Positions 35,719 through 44,738 of a stretch of 64,000 bases of DNA are shown piece by piece. Under the pieces are notes generated by a model. That model searched no databases. It was not told where the DNA came from and was given only the letters and a program-made list of their open reading frames with translations. The first letter of the stretch is position 1; each line of letters opens with the position of its first letter. The DNA is from Aquimarina sp. MMG016. GTDB taxonomy: Bacteria; Bacteroidota; Bacteroidia; Flavobacteriales; Flavobacteriaceae. The position numbers and the translations under genes were made by a program. Where the stretch lies: the NCBI RefSeq assembly GCF_018100805.1, contig NZ_JAGJEA010000004.1, positions 124,001-188,000 on the forward strand, read 5' to 3'.

Positions 35719-36882
35719 TTACTTAGCTGCAAATAGTTTAACATCCTCCTCACTCACTTCATTGCCTCCAAGAATAATCAATCGTTCCACTACATTACGT
35801 AATTCTCGGATATTTCCTGTCCAGTCATATTGCTGTAGTTGTTTGACGGCTTTATCCGAAAATGTCTTAGGAGTAGATCCTTGCTCAGTTGATATTTTTT
35901 TTGCAAAATAATCTATCAATAACGGAATATCTTCTCTACGATCATTTAAAGGCGGAACTTTTACTAAAATCACCGCCAATCTGTGGTACAGATCCTCTCT
36001 AAATTTATTATCTGCAATTTCTTTTTTTAAATCCTTATTCGTCGCAGCAACTACCCGGACATTTACTTTGATATCTTTATCGCTACCTACACGTTGTATT
36101 TTATTTTCTTGTAGAGCTCTAAGTACTTTTGCCTGCGCCGAAAGACTCATATCTCCAATCTCATCCAAAAATATAGTACCAGTATTCGCAGCTTCAAACT
36201 TTCCCGCTCGATCTTTATTGGCAGATGTAAAAGCACCTTTTACGTGTCCAAAAAGTTCACTTTCTATTAATTCTCCAGGAATTGCAGCACAATTGACTTC
36301 GATCATCGGTCCTTTAGATCGCTCACTCTTTTGATGGATCCAATGAGCTACCAATTCTTTTCCTGTTCCATTAGGACCAGTGATAAGCACTCTGGCATCA
36401 GTAGCCGCTACTTTTTCGATAATATCTTTGATATCAGAAATAGCTTTAGACTCACCTATCATCTCATAGTTCTTAGAAACTTTTTTCTTTAGCATTTTAT
36501 TCTCCACCACAAGTTCCTTTCTATCCAAAGCATTACGAACTGTATTCAATAATCTGTTTAAATCTGGCGGTTTAGAAATGTAATCAAAAGCACCTAACCT
36601 CATAGTATTAACAGCAGTATCTAAATCTCCGTGACCCGAGATCATCACAATAGGAATTTCTGGTTTTATCTTTTTTACTGCTTCTAATACCTCAACCCCA
36701 TCCATCTTAGGCATTTTGATATCACAAAGAATAAGATCATAATCTTCTCCTTTTATTTTTTCGATACCGGATAATCCATCTTCTGCTTCAAAAACTTCGT
36801 ATTTATCGCTTTCTTCCGATAGAATTTTCACTAATACCCTTCGAATAGCTGCTTCGTCTTCAATTACTAATATTTTTGCCAT
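35719..36882 (-). CDS. sigma-54-type response regulator without DNA-binding domain
   Basis: Residues 1-120 are a receiver domain with the phospho-acceptor D54 (ILCDIKMPKMDG). An AAA+ domain follows with Walker A GPNGTGKE, Walker B TIFLDEIG and the C-terminal part NIRELRNVVERLI. The loop that contacts sigma-54, normally GAFTGA, reads GAFTSA here. The protein ends LFAAK right after the AAA+ lid, at 387 residues, so the Fis-type helix-turn-helix of NtrC is absent. It may activate from solution or bind through a partner. Its start overlaps the stop of the DUF6268 gene by one base (TAATG). Confidence 0.9.
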   Translation of the reverse strand: MAKILVIEDEAAIRRVLVKILSEESDKYEVFEAEDGLSGIEKIKGEDYDLILCDIKMPKMDGVEVLEAVKKIKPEIPIVMISGHGDLDTAVNTMRLGAFDYISKPPDLNRLLNTVRNALDRKELVVENKMLKKKVSKNYEMIGESKAISDIKDIIEKVAATDARVLITGPNGTGKELVAHWIHQKSERSKGPMIEVNCAAIPGELIESELFGHVKGAFTSANKDRAGKFEAANTGTIFLDEIGDMSLSAQAKVLRALQENKIQRVGSDKDIKVNVRVVAATNKDLKKEIADNKFREDLYHRLAVILVKVPPLNDRREDIPLLIDYFAKKISTEQGSTPKTFSDKAVKQLQQYDWTGNIRELRNVVERLIILGGNEVSEEDVKLFAAK

Positions 36883-37781
36883 TATATTTTTAGTTTAATT
36901 CCGCTTCGTAAATAAAATGTGTTTTCATCATTTATGATCAAAACATTTTCCTGATCATTATTTCGCAAACGAATTTCATTATTAATTGTATATCCTCCGT
37001 ATACGAAGAACAAAATGTGTTCCGTAAAATAATATTCATACCCCATAGCACCAATAATATTTAACATAGATACATTTTCTGCGACTTGCACGTTCCCATT
37101 CTCATCCTCAAAAACTCTGTCGTTCTGCAAATTAGCATAAAATCGATCTAAGCCAACAAAAGCCTGAAGGGTATTTTTTTTATTTAAAAAATATTTAATA
37201 CTTGTTTTAGGAGTTCCAATAGAATAAGACCAATCAGGGTGAAATCTATTAAAATAATTAATGATGGGAAGGGGAAAATTAATACTCGCCGGAGTAGAAT
37301 AGCGTACTCCTAGTACTAATCTAGTTTTTAAAGGGACTTGAGTTCTTTCTTTACTTCTTATAAAATATACCGCTCCTGTATATCTAAAATCTTCTCCTAA
37401 AAGTCCGGATCCTTCAAAATTAGAAGAAATTCTGGCTCCAAACCTAGCCCCAAAGCGCCAGTAATCTCCCATTTTAAAGGTATAACCTATATCCAAACCA
37501 GCGGTATGAAAATCATCTATCTTATCCTGATTATCTACCAAAAGATTATCATTGATATTTAAATTATGAAACCGATACTGAGCGCCTATAACAAAATAGG
37601 TGCCGCTTTGGTCCATTTCGATAGGGTAAGTGGCAGATACTCTGAATCTGTTGTAGTCGTTATTACTTTTTTCTTGAGGAATATATGCATATTCAATCCT
37701 GGCTAGATCTGTACCTTGTGAATATATTACACTAAAAGCACACAAGAAAAGGTATACTATAATCAGATGGTATTTATTCAT
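36882..37781 (-). CDS. DUF6268 family outer-membrane beta-barrel protein
   Basis: 299 residues with signal peptide MNKYHLIIVYLFLCAFSVIYSQ and many alternating strands (RFRVSATYPIEM, YFVIGAQYRFHN, DYWRFGARFGARISSN, YSIGTPKTSIKYFL), ending YLRSGIKLKI like other barrels. It is recognisable as DUF6268. Its stop overlaps the start of the sigma-54-type regulator, so the two are translationally coupled. That makes a regulatory link between envelope protein and regulator plausible. The MscS gene lies 25 nt upstream. Confidence 0.85.
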   Translation of the reverse strand: MNKYHLIIVYLFLCAFSVIYSQGTDLARIEYAYIPQEKSNNDYNRFRVSATYPIEMDQSGTYFVIGAQYRFHNLNINDNLLVDNQDKIDDFHTAGLDIGYTFKMGDYWRFGARFGARISSNFEGSGLLGEDFRYTGAVYFIRSKERTQVPLKTRLVLGVRYSTPASINFPLPIINYFNRFHPDWSYSIGTPKTSIKYFLNKKNTLQAFVGLDRFYANLQNDRVFEDENGNVQVAENVSMLNIIGAMGYEYYFTEHILFFVYGGYTINNEIRLRNNDQENVLIINDENTFYLRSGIKLKI

Positions 37782-37806
37782 ATTTGGGGCTTATGCATTC
37801 ATCTTC

Positions 37807-38700
37807 TTATTCTGGTTTAAGAATCGTTACTTCTCGTTGTGGGAATGGAATGCTAATATTATGTTCTCTAAACAAACGATCAATCTCAAACCTTATTTCA
37901 CTTTTTGGAACGGAAGCTTGAAAACTATCATTTATTGTAAAAACTAATTTAAAATTTAAGGAACTATCTGCAAAATCAGTAAATAAAACCAATGGAGGTG
38001 GATTTTTTAATACATTTTCATTAGACATTGCAGCCTTGATTAAGAGCTCTTTTACCAATTGCGTATCACTACCATAAGCTACACCTACCGCAACTGATTC
38101 TCTTGTCAAGGTACCATTTTGAGTCCAATTATACAAAGAAGAGGACATATACTTGTGGTTTGGTATAATTAATACCTTATTATCGATAGTTACCGCCCTA
38201 GTAGTTCTCAATTTAATTTCTTCAACTCTACCTACCTTACCATCAATTTCTATAATATCCCCGGCATGAACTGTTTGATCAACAAAAATAAAAATTCCAG
38301 AAAGGATGTCCTGCACGAAAGTCTGAAGTGCCAATCCAACACCAACCAACAATGCTGCTGAAGCAGCAAACACAGCGGTAATATTAAAGCCTATACCATC
38401 TAATGCCCCAAAAATAACAATGATATAAACAAAATATTTTGCGAATGAGAATACGGACTCAAACTTAAGCTTATCTTCACTTTTTAGTTTCTTGGTGACT
38501 ACTCTTTTAGTAAGTTTAAGAATCGTAGAGGTCGCAATAAAAACTATTATTACAAATATCAAAAGACCAACAGTAAGCACAATAGGGTGTTCAGTACCAA
38601 AATGAAATATTTCATATTCTAGAAAATCCTGAATCGACCCCCAAACATCTTTTTGAATAAAGTCTTTTGCCTGATCTGTAAATTGTTCTTCCTGCATCAT
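37807..38700 (-). CDS. small-conductance mechanosensitive ion channel (MscS family)
   Basis: Three or four N-terminal hydrophobic segments end with the pore helix region AALLVGVGLALQTFVQDILSGIFI, followed by the cytoplasmic beta domain DQTVHAGDIIEIDGKVGRVEEIKLRTTRAVTIDNKVLIIPNHKYM, the classic MscS signature. It releases solutes on hypo-osmotic shock. Length 297 is normal. It starts a minus-strand run MscS, DUF6268, regulator, paralogous barrels. Confidence 0.95.
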   Translation of the reverse strand: MMQEEQFTDQAKDFIQKDVWGSIQDFLEYEIFHFGTEHPIVLTVGLLIFVIIVFIATSTILKLTKRVVTKKLKSEDKLKFESVFSFAKYFVYIIVIFGALDGIGFNITAVFAASAALLVGVGLALQTFVQDILSGIFIFVDQTVHAGDIIEIDGKVGRVEEIKLRTTRAVTIDNKVLIIPNHKYMSSSLYNWTQNGTLTRESVAVGVAYGSDTQLVKELLIKAAMSNENVLKNPPPLVLFTDFADSSLNFKLVFTINDSFQASVPKSEIRFEIDRLFREHNISIPFPQREVTILKPE

Positions 38701-38704
38701 TACT

Positions 38705-40003
38705 TTAGTATTTTAACCACTTAAATAATTCTTTATAGGTAGGTTTTTTGCCATACATGAGAATACCTATTCTATAAATTTTAGCAGCAAACCATATGAT
38801 AAAAATAATACTTCCAAACAATAATAACATAGAAATTGCTACTTCCCACCATGGCACCCCGAATGGTATACGCATTAACATCACAATTGGCGATGTTAAT
38901 GGTATCATGGAGAATACAGTCGAAACTGTACCATGAGGATTTTCGATTACTGCAAAAAAGCCAACATAAATACCTAACATTAAAGGTAATATAATTGGTA
39001 ACATAAATTGCTGAGAATCTGTTTCACTATCTACTGCTGCTCCGATTGCTGCATAAATAGCACTGTATAAGAAATAGCCTCCAATAAAGTACACTAAAAA
39101 AGATAATACTAATGTTAACAATGGAAGTTTTAATATATCTTGAAGAATTAATTGAATTTCTTCTTGACTAGTTTTTTGTAGCGCTATAGATTGATCCAAA
39201 CCGACAGGTTGTGGCTCCACTCCAAAGAAAGATGTCGCAACTGTCAACAAAACTCCCCCCAGAATAACCCATATAAAAAACTGGGATATTCCTGCTAAAG
39301 ATGTTCCCAAAATCTTACCCATCATCAATTGGATAGGTTTTACAGAAGAAATAATGATTTCGATTATACGATTGGCTTTTTCCTCTATTACCGATCTCAT
39401 CACCATATTACCATAAATGATAATAAACATCATTAAAAAATATCCTGCAGCTCCACCAAAAGCCATCTTGACATAATTAGACATTTTTGATGTCTTCTCT
39501 CCTGAGAAATTTTCTATACGGATATTTACTCTAGCTTTGGCATCCTCAATCATACCAAGATCAAGGCCTTTATTTTTATAATTACTGTTAGTTAGCTTAT
39601 CTGCTATTATTTTTTCAACTTTATTAATTATGGACAGATTTGGAGACTCATCTGCATAAAACTGTATGGACGATGCTAATTCTGCATTAGATTCTTTTTT
39701 AGGGATATACAGTAGCCCATCAAGTTTTTTGAGCACTACAGAATCCTTAGCATCATTTAGATCTAAATCGCTATAATCAAGATACTTGGTATTGTCAGAA
39801 TCTTTAAGATCCGATGCAAAAAAACCTGTTTCATCAACAAAAGCCACTTTACGAACCTCATCATTGTTAAGCGTTGTTAGCCAAGCAATCAACGAAATCA
39901 TCCCGACAAAAATCAATGGACTTAAAAAAGTCATCACTATAAATGTTCTATTACGAACACGAGCAATAAATTCTCTTTTTATAATCAATTTTAGGTTACT
40001 CAT
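38705..40003 (-). CDS. ABC transporter permease, NatB / ABC-2 type
   Basis: The ATG at 40003 (MSNLKLIIKREFIARVRNRT) overlaps the ATPase stop as ATGAGTAA, which decides this start over the upstream in-frame codon. One N-terminal helix, a large extracytoplasmic loop (about residues 45-170) and five to six C-terminal helices match the NatB/ABC-2 layout. A FVAVIENPHG phrase is seen as FFAVIENPHGTVSTVFSMIP. Related exporters move Na+ or other small ligands. It works with the ATPase encoded just upstream. Confidence 0.93.
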   Translation of the reverse strand: MSNLKLIIKREFIARVRNRTFIVMTFLSPLIFVGMISLIAWLTTLNNDEVRKVAFVDETGFFASDLKDSDNTKYLDYSDLDLNDAKDSVVLKKLDGLLYIPKKESNAELASSIQFYADESPNLSIINKVEKIIADKLTNSNYKNKGLDLGMIEDAKARVNIRIENFSGEKTSKMSNYVKMAFGGAAGYFLMMFIIIYGNMVMRSVIEEKANRIIEIIISSVKPIQLMMGKILGTSLAGISQFFIWVILGGVLLTVATSFFGVEPQPVGLDQSIALQKTSQEEIQLILQDILKLPLLTLVLSFLVYFIGGYFLYSAIYAAIGAAVDSETDSQQFMLPIILPLMLGIYVGFFAVIENPHGTVSTVFSMIPLTSPIVMLMRIPFGVPWWEVAISMLLLFGSIIFIIWFAAKIYRIGILMYGKKPTYKELFKWLKY

Positions 40004-40922
40004 TTTCTGTAATAGTTTTAATGAATATTTCGTTAACACTAGGAATCACTTCATTAAATCGAAGCACTTGTGCTTTATCAGATAAATAGGATAGTAAATC
40101 ATTTGATGAAGCCTCTTTATCCAAAGTAATCTTAAGTTTTAACTGATCATCTATAGTTTTAAAATCAGCAGAACTTACTTGGAACTTATCTTTTAGTGTA
40201 TCTAACAATCCATTATTAGCTTCCAACAGCCCTACTTCAAAAGTATTAGACTTATATTGTCTTTTTATTTCTGAAACCTTGCCTTCTAATATTTTTTGAG
40301 ATTTATTAATCAAAGCTATGTGATCACAGAGTTCTTCTACACTTTCCATACGATGAGTAGAAAAAATTACTGTCGCCCCCTCATCTCTAAGCTGAAGGAT
40401 TTCATCTTTAATAACATTAGCATTGATAGGGTCAAAACCACTAAATGGCTCATCAAATATCAAAAGCTTGGGTCTATGAAGTACAGTTACAATAAACTGT
40501 ACTTTCTGAGCCATTCCTTTAGAAAGCTCCTGGATCTTTTTATCCCACCAATGAGTAATATCAAATTTATCAAACCAATACCTGAGACGTTCTTTGGCTT
40601 CTTTTTTACTAAGACCTTTGAGTTGAGCCAAGTACAGTGCTTGCTCACCAACCTTCATAGATTTATACAATCCTCTTTCTTCTGGCAGATACCCAATATC
40701 TTTAATATGATGTGCTTGTAAAGCATGACCATCAAGAGATACACTTCCTTCATCCGGAAGTGTGATCTGATTTACAATTCTGATTAATGTGGTTTTACCA
40801 GCTCCATTTGGACCTAGTAGTCCAAAAATACTTCCTTTAGGCACTTGGATAGACACATCTTGTAACGCTGTAAATGTCCCAAAGCGCTTGCTTACGTGTT
40901 GTACCTCTAAAAGATTGGCCAT
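39996..40922 (-). CDS. ABC transporter ATP-binding protein, NatA type
   Basis: Nucleotide-binding domain with Walker A GPNGAGKTT, Q-loop region YLPEERGLYKSM, signature ELSKGMAQKVQ (variant of LSGGQ), Walker B LLIFDEPFSGFDP and the H-loop STHRM. The C-terminal extension of about 80 residues is usual in this exporter subfamily. It powers the permease encoded directly downstream, with an eight-base overlap. Confidence 0.95.
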   Translation of the reverse strand: MANLLEVQHVSKRFGTFTALQDVSIQVPKGSIFGLLGPNGAGKTTLIRIVNQITLPDEGSVSLDGHALQAHHIKDIGYLPEERGLYKSMKVGEQALYLAQLKGLSKKEAKERLRYWFDKFDITHWWDKKIQELSKGMAQKVQFIVTVLHRPKLLIFDEPFSGFDPINANVIKDEILQLRDEGATVIFSTHRMESVEELCDHIALINKSQKILEGKVSEIKRQYKSNTFEVGLLEANNGLLDTLKDKFQVSSADFKTIDDQLKLKITLDKEASSNDLLSYLSDKAQVLRFNEVIPSVNEIFIKTITENE

Positions 40923-40990
40923 AAATATAGTCGTAGTTTTATTAAACCTGAATGATACGAAAAGTTAAAAACTTATACTAATAATGTTAC

Positions 40991-41031
40991 AAAAAACAAA
41001 ACCCACCCTTAATACGAATATAAAGGATGGG
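40991..41031 (-). terminator. intrinsic terminator of the grpE-dnaJ unit
   Basis: On the minus strand CCCATCCTT and AAGGGTGGG pair (one G-T) around a twelve-base loop, and T-rich sequence (TTTTGTTTTTT) follows. It lies 130 nt past the dnaJ stop. A second hairpin, ATCACTA / TAGTGAT (41060-41080), lies in between. Confidence 0.7.
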
Positions 41032-41162
41032 AAAAAAATTGCTATGAAAAAGAAAAATTATCACTAAATGCGCTAGTGATGTTTCAAATATACAAATTTT
41101 TCCTAATCAATAGTTAATAAAGACAAATGATTACACTATAAGTAAAATCAATTAAGTTTTTA

Positions 41163-42278
41163 TTAAGAAAACATGTCTTTCACTTTTTCGAAAAATGATT
41201 TGTCACCACTATCTGGTTTTGGTGCAAAATGGTCATCTTGAGCCATTTTCTCGAAAAACTCGCGCTGTTCTTTATTAAGTGTCTTAGGAGTCCATACATT
41301 TACATGTACTAATAAGTCTCCTTTTCCGTAGCCATTAAGACTTGGTATACCTTTACCTCTTAAACGGAGAATTTTTCCACTTTGTACTCCTTCTTCAATT
41401 TTGATACGGACTTTTCCGGAAACCGTATCAATCTCTCTGGAAGCGCCTAGAGCAGCTTCAGAAAAACTGACATATAAGTCATAATGCAGATTATCGCCTT
41501 CTCGCTGTAAATCTGGATGATCCAATTCTTCAATAGCTACTAAAAGATCTCCCGAAATGCCATTTCCAGGAGCTTCGTTACCTTTTCCTGAAACCTTAAG
41601 CTGCATTCCATCTTCTACTCCAGCAGGAATCTTGATACTTACGGTTTCTTCTGAAACCTTTAATCCCTGAGCATCAGCATCAGAAGGTCTGTAATCAATA
41701 CTTTGACCAGCACCTCCACAAGTAGAACAAGGAGAAGAAGTTTGCATTCTACCAAGAATTGTATTGGTAATTCTGGTTACTTGCCCGGTTCCATTACAGG
41801 TTCCACAACTTTTATAAGTTGTTCCAGGAGCTTGTATCTTACGCTTTACTTTAATCTTCTTCTCTACTCCGTTTGCAATTTCTTCTAAAGTAAGTTTAAC
41901 ACGGATACGAAGATTACTTCCCTTTACGCGACGTTGTCCTCGGCCTCCACCGCCAAAACCTCCGAAACCACCAAAACCTCCGCCACCGAAGATATCTCCA
42001 AACTGACTGAATATGTCATCCATATTCATTCCTCCGCCACCGAAGCCGCCACCTCCTTCAAATGCCTGATGACCAAATTGATCATAACGTGCTTTTTTAT
42101 CGGGGTCACTTAAAACCTCATAAGCTTCTGCAGCTTTCTTAAACTTTTCTTCAGCAGTCTTATCTCCCGGGTTTTTATCAGGGTGATATTCGATAGCCTT
42201 CTTTCGATAAGCTTTTTTAATTTCTGCCTCTGTAGCATTTTTACTTATGCCCAGTATATCGTAAAAATCTTCCTTCAT
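41163..42278 (-). CDS. dnaJ: molecular chaperone DnaJ with reduced zinc finger
   Basis: DnaJ delivers unfolded clients to DnaK and stimulates its ATPase. The J domain carries HPDKNPGD (HPD at about residues 33-35). A Gly/Phe-rich linker follows (about 70-115). The zinc region has only two CxxCxGxG repeats (CGTCNGTG and CSTCGGAG) instead of the four of E. coli DnaJ; the loop NTILGRMQTSSP joins them. Two C-terminal beta domains and the tail SFFEKVKDMFS complete it. The same reduced finger occurs in other flavobacterial DnaJ proteins as I recall them. The gene follows grpE by 4 nt. Confidence 0.96.
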   Translation of the reverse strand: MKEDFYDILGISKNATEAEIKKAYRKKAIEYHPDKNPGDKTAEEKFKKAAEAYEVLSDPDKKARYDQFGHQAFEGGGGFGGGGMNMDDIFSQFGDIFGGGGFGGFGGFGGGGRGQRRVKGSNLRIRVKLTLEEIANGVEKKIKVKRKIQAPGTTYKSCGTCNGTGQVTRITNTILGRMQTSSPCSTCGGAGQSIDYRPSDADAQGLKVSEETVSIKIPAGVEDGMQLKVSGKGNEAPGNGISGDLLVAIEELDHPDLQREGDNLHYDLYVSFSEAALGASREIDTVSGKVRIKIEEGVQSGKILRLRGKGIPSLNGYGKGDLLVHVNVWTPKTLNKEQREFFEKMAQDDHFAPKPDSGDKSFFEKVKDMFS

Positions 42279-42282
42279 AATA

Positions 42283-42831
42283 TTATTGTCCGGTTACAAC
42301 CTTTGGGAAACGAATTACTTTATCTCCTAGTTTATAACCTTTTTCTATAACGTCTACAATTTTTCCTTTTAAATCCTCACTTGGAGCAGGAATCTGAGTA
42401 ATTGCTTCGTGATCATCCGCATTAAAAGCATCTCCGGCAGCAACTTCAACTTCTGACAAACCTTTACTCTTTAAAGTTTCTTTCAATTTATTATGGATTA
42501 ACTCCACACCTTTAATCAAATCTTTATCTTCAGATTTTTCGATTTCCTTCATACCACGATCAAAATCATCCAATACCGGCAACATAGACTGTATCACATC
42601 CTGACTTGCTGTCTTGAATAATTCTATACGCTCTTTGGAAGTTCGTTTTTTATAGTTTTCGAATTCGGCAAAAAGTCTTAAAAATTTATCCTTTTCTTTT
42701 TCTAATTCTTCCTTAAGCTGTGTTTCTGCATCAACCTCTTCTGTTTTAGACTCTGCTTCTTCTACAGGTGTATCAAGTACTTCTTCAACTTGATCCTTTA
42801 CATCTTCAGTATTTTTGTTTTTCTTACTCAT
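42283..42831 (-). CDS. grpE: nucleotide exchange factor GrpE
   Basis: GrpE releases ADP from DnaK. After a disordered acidic N-terminus comes the long dimer helix (LKEELEKEKDKFLRLFAEFENYKKRTSKERIELFK) and the C-terminal beta wing (DDHEAITQIPAPSEDLKGKIVDVIEKGYKLGDKVIRFPKVVV-like end). I start at the ATG at 42831 (MSKKNKNTEDVK); the 18-codon upstream extension lies within the transcript leader. A TACTTTTG promoter box lies 40 nt upstream. dnaJ follows 4 nt later. Confidence 0.96.
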   Translation of the reverse strand: MSKKNKNTEDVKDQVEEVLDTPVEEAESKTEEVDAETQLKEELEKEKDKFLRLFAEFENYKKRTSKERIELFKTASQDVIQSMLPVLDDFDRGMKEIEKSEDKDLIKGVELIHNKLKETLKSKGLSEVEVAAGDAFNADDHEAITQIPAPSEDLKGKIVDVIEKGYKLGDKVIRFPKVVTGQ

Positions 42832-42870
42832 GTAACTAGTACCTTTTAATAAGTTTTCTTTTTGGAACAG

Positions 42871-42878
42871 CAAAAGTA
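42871..42878 (-). promoter_or_regulatory. -7 element of grpE-dnaJ
   Basis: TACTTTTG on the minus strand fits TAnnTTTG. At about the -33 position stands a direct repeat (AATGTCA at 42895-42901 and 42903-42909 on the plus strand) in place of a TTG, possibly a heat-shock control site. Confidence 0.5.
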
Positions 42879-42956
42879 CTGCCATTTTTGAATTAATGTC
42901 ATAATGTCACGAGAATATTTTAGTATATATTTAAGAGTGTTTATTTCATAAAAAAA

Positions 42957-42964
42957 TAATTTTG
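42957..42964 (+). promoter_or_regulatory. -7 element of the YceI gene
   Basis: TAATTTTG fits TAnnTTTG and lies 28 nt before the ATG. No TTG is seen at the expected -33 spacing. Confidence 0.4.
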
Positions 42965-42992
42965 AAACTTATTTTAACCAAAACTATTTCGT

Positions 42993-43664
42993 ATGAAAAT
43001 CAAATTAGTAAGCACATTGGCAATCACGGCACTTGTCATCACAGCCTTTTCTTGTAAAGGAGAAAAAAAGAATGAAACAGAAGCTAGTGCTGCCGAGGAA
43101 GTAAAAGAAGCTCCAGCTGCAGCAATTACTTATACTATTGACCCTGCTTCTAGTATTATCGAATGGATAGGTTCTAAACCTACCGAAAAACATACTGGAA
43201 CTATTAAAGTTTCTGGTGGATCAGTAGAGGTTAAAGAAGATAAGATTGAGAGTGGATCCTTTACTGTCGATATGACTTCAATCACTGTAACTGATCTCGA
43301 GGGTGATGAGAAAACTAGCCTTGAAGGGCATCTTAAAGGGGAAGGAGAAGGAAAAGAAGATCATTTTTTTAATGTAGCTAAATTTCCGAATGCCACTTTT
43401 GAACTAACAGGAGTTACTGAAAAAGATGGGAAAATATATTTAGAAGGTAATCTTACTATAAAAGGAATCAAAAAGAATATTTCTTTTCCTGCTACCACAA
43501 CTATCGAAGGTGACGCGATGACTTTAAATACAGAAGTTTTCACAATCAATCGTACGGATTGGAAAGTAAATTATGCTTCAAAATCTATCTTTACCGATAT
43601 TGGTGATAAGTTCATCAATGATGACATAGAGCTAAAAATTACTGTAAAAGCTAATAAGGCTTAA
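42993..43664 (+). CDS. YceI family lipoprotein
   Basis: The N-terminus MKIKLVSTLAITALVITAFSC is a lipoprotein signal with Cys at about residue 21, followed by KGEKKNETEAS as a flexible linker. The YceI lipocalin-like barrel follows: TYTIDPASSIIEWIGSK, then GSFTVDMTSITVTDL, GHLKGEGEGKEDHFFNVAKFPNATFEL and GNLTIKGIKKNISFPATT. YceI proteins bind isoprenoid-like lipids; their physiological role is unclear. The gene is divergent from grpE and ends in a strong terminator. Confidence 0.94.
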   Translation: MKIKLVSTLAITALVITAFSCKGEKKNETEASAAEEVKEAPAAAITYTIDPASSIIEWIGSKPTEKHTGTIKVSGGSVEVKEDKIESGSFTVDMTSITVTDLEGDEKTSLEGHLKGEGEGKEDHFFNVAKFPNATFELTGVTEKDGKIYLEGNLTIKGIKKNISFPATTTIEGDAMTLNTEVFTINRTDWKVNYASKSIFTDIGDKFINDDIELKITVKANKA

Positions 43665-43694
43665 CAACTTTGAATTAATTCAGAAAGAGTAAAG

Positions 43695-43726
43695 AACCGA
43701 TACATTATTAGTATCGGTTTTTTTTT
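43695..43726 (+). terminator. intrinsic terminator of the YceI gene
   Basis: AACCGATAC and GTATCGGTT form a nine-bp perfect stem with a seven-base loop, followed by a run of T. Confidence 0.9.
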
Positions 43727-43733
43727 ATAAATT

Positions 43734-44636
43734 TTAGATCAAGTCTTCCATTGCAGACTCTATATTGTCATATTTAAAAGTAAAACCCAACTCACCTACT
43801 CTTTTGCTACATACTCGCTGGCTAGAAAACAACAATGAGTGCATCTCCCCTAAGATCAATCTCATCATAAATTTTGGTATTCCGGGAAGAATAATCCTTT
43901 TATTAAGTGTTTCAGCTATTATATTCGTCATTTTTTTATTAGAAACAGGATTTGGCGCAACTGCATTAAAAACCCCTGTTAATTCTTCCTGAATTGCAAA
44001 AAGAAACATTTTTGCCAGATCTTCCACATGAATCCAACTTTGCCATTGTTTACCATTACCAAAGAAAGCTCCAGCACCTATTTGGATAGGTTTTACGATT
44101 TTTGGGAACGCCCCTCCCTTCTCAGACAATACCAATCCAATTCGAAGTATCCCAACCTCAATATCTATAGTCTTAAACTGATTAACTGCTTCTTCCCATT
44201 GAGTAACTACTTGTCCTAAAAAACTAGTATCACGTTCTGGAGAATCTTCCATATAGTATTTCTGAAAAGAATCAGGATAAATCCCTATAGCACTTGCGGA
44301 CACAATATGCCGAATATTATGTTTTCTTGACTTAAGCGAAGCAAATAGTAAATTAGCACTTACTGTTCTACTTTCTAAAATTTCTTTTTTGTAGGATGAT
44401 GTCCAACGTTTAGCAACAGTGGCGCCAACCAGATTAATAATAACCTCAACATCATTAAAACACTTGGTATCGATCTCTCCTCTTTGAGGGCTCCACAAAA
44501 AGCCTTTATAATTAGTATCTTTATTGAGTTTTTTTTTATTGGTAGTAAGATAATTCACATCAATATTAGATTGATGACATAACTTTACTATTTCCTGACC
44601 AATAAGGCCTGTAGCGCCTGTAATTAAAACTCGCAT
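43734..44636 (-). CDS. TIGR01777 family NAD-dependent epimerase/dehydratase
   Basis: An extended short-chain dehydrogenase fold: nucleotide motif ITGATGLIGQEIV at the N-terminus, VIINLVGATVAKRWT, IRHIVSASAIGIYP with the catalytic-region Ser, and the C-terminal DUF1731 part (PKFMMRLILGEMHSLLFSSQRVCSKRVGELGFTF). These proteins are related to YfcH and plant SulA/giant-chloroplast proteins, with no firm substrate. 300 residues is normal. Confidence 0.92.
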   Translation of the reverse strand: MRVLITGATGLIGQEIVKLCHQSNIDVNYLTTNKKKLNKDTNYKGFLWSPQRGEIDTKCFNDVEVIINLVGATVAKRWTSSYKKEILESRTVSANLLFASLKSRKHNIRHIVSASAIGIYPDSFQKYYMEDSPERDTSFLGQVVTQWEEAVNQFKTIDIEVGILRIGLVLSEKGGAFPKIVKPIQIGAGAFFGNGKQWQSWIHVEDLAKMFLFAIQEELTGVFNAVAPNPVSNKKMTNIIAETLNKRIILPGIPKFMMRLILGEMHSLLFSSQRVCSKRVGELGFTFKYDNIESAMEDLI

Positions 44637-44738
44637 TACTTAAAGTTTAGTGCAAAATACCATCACATTAGAACAAAACCTATTGCTTTATTATAGGTTT
44701 AACAATCGTTAAAGATAGTTTTACTCCCAATTAATATA

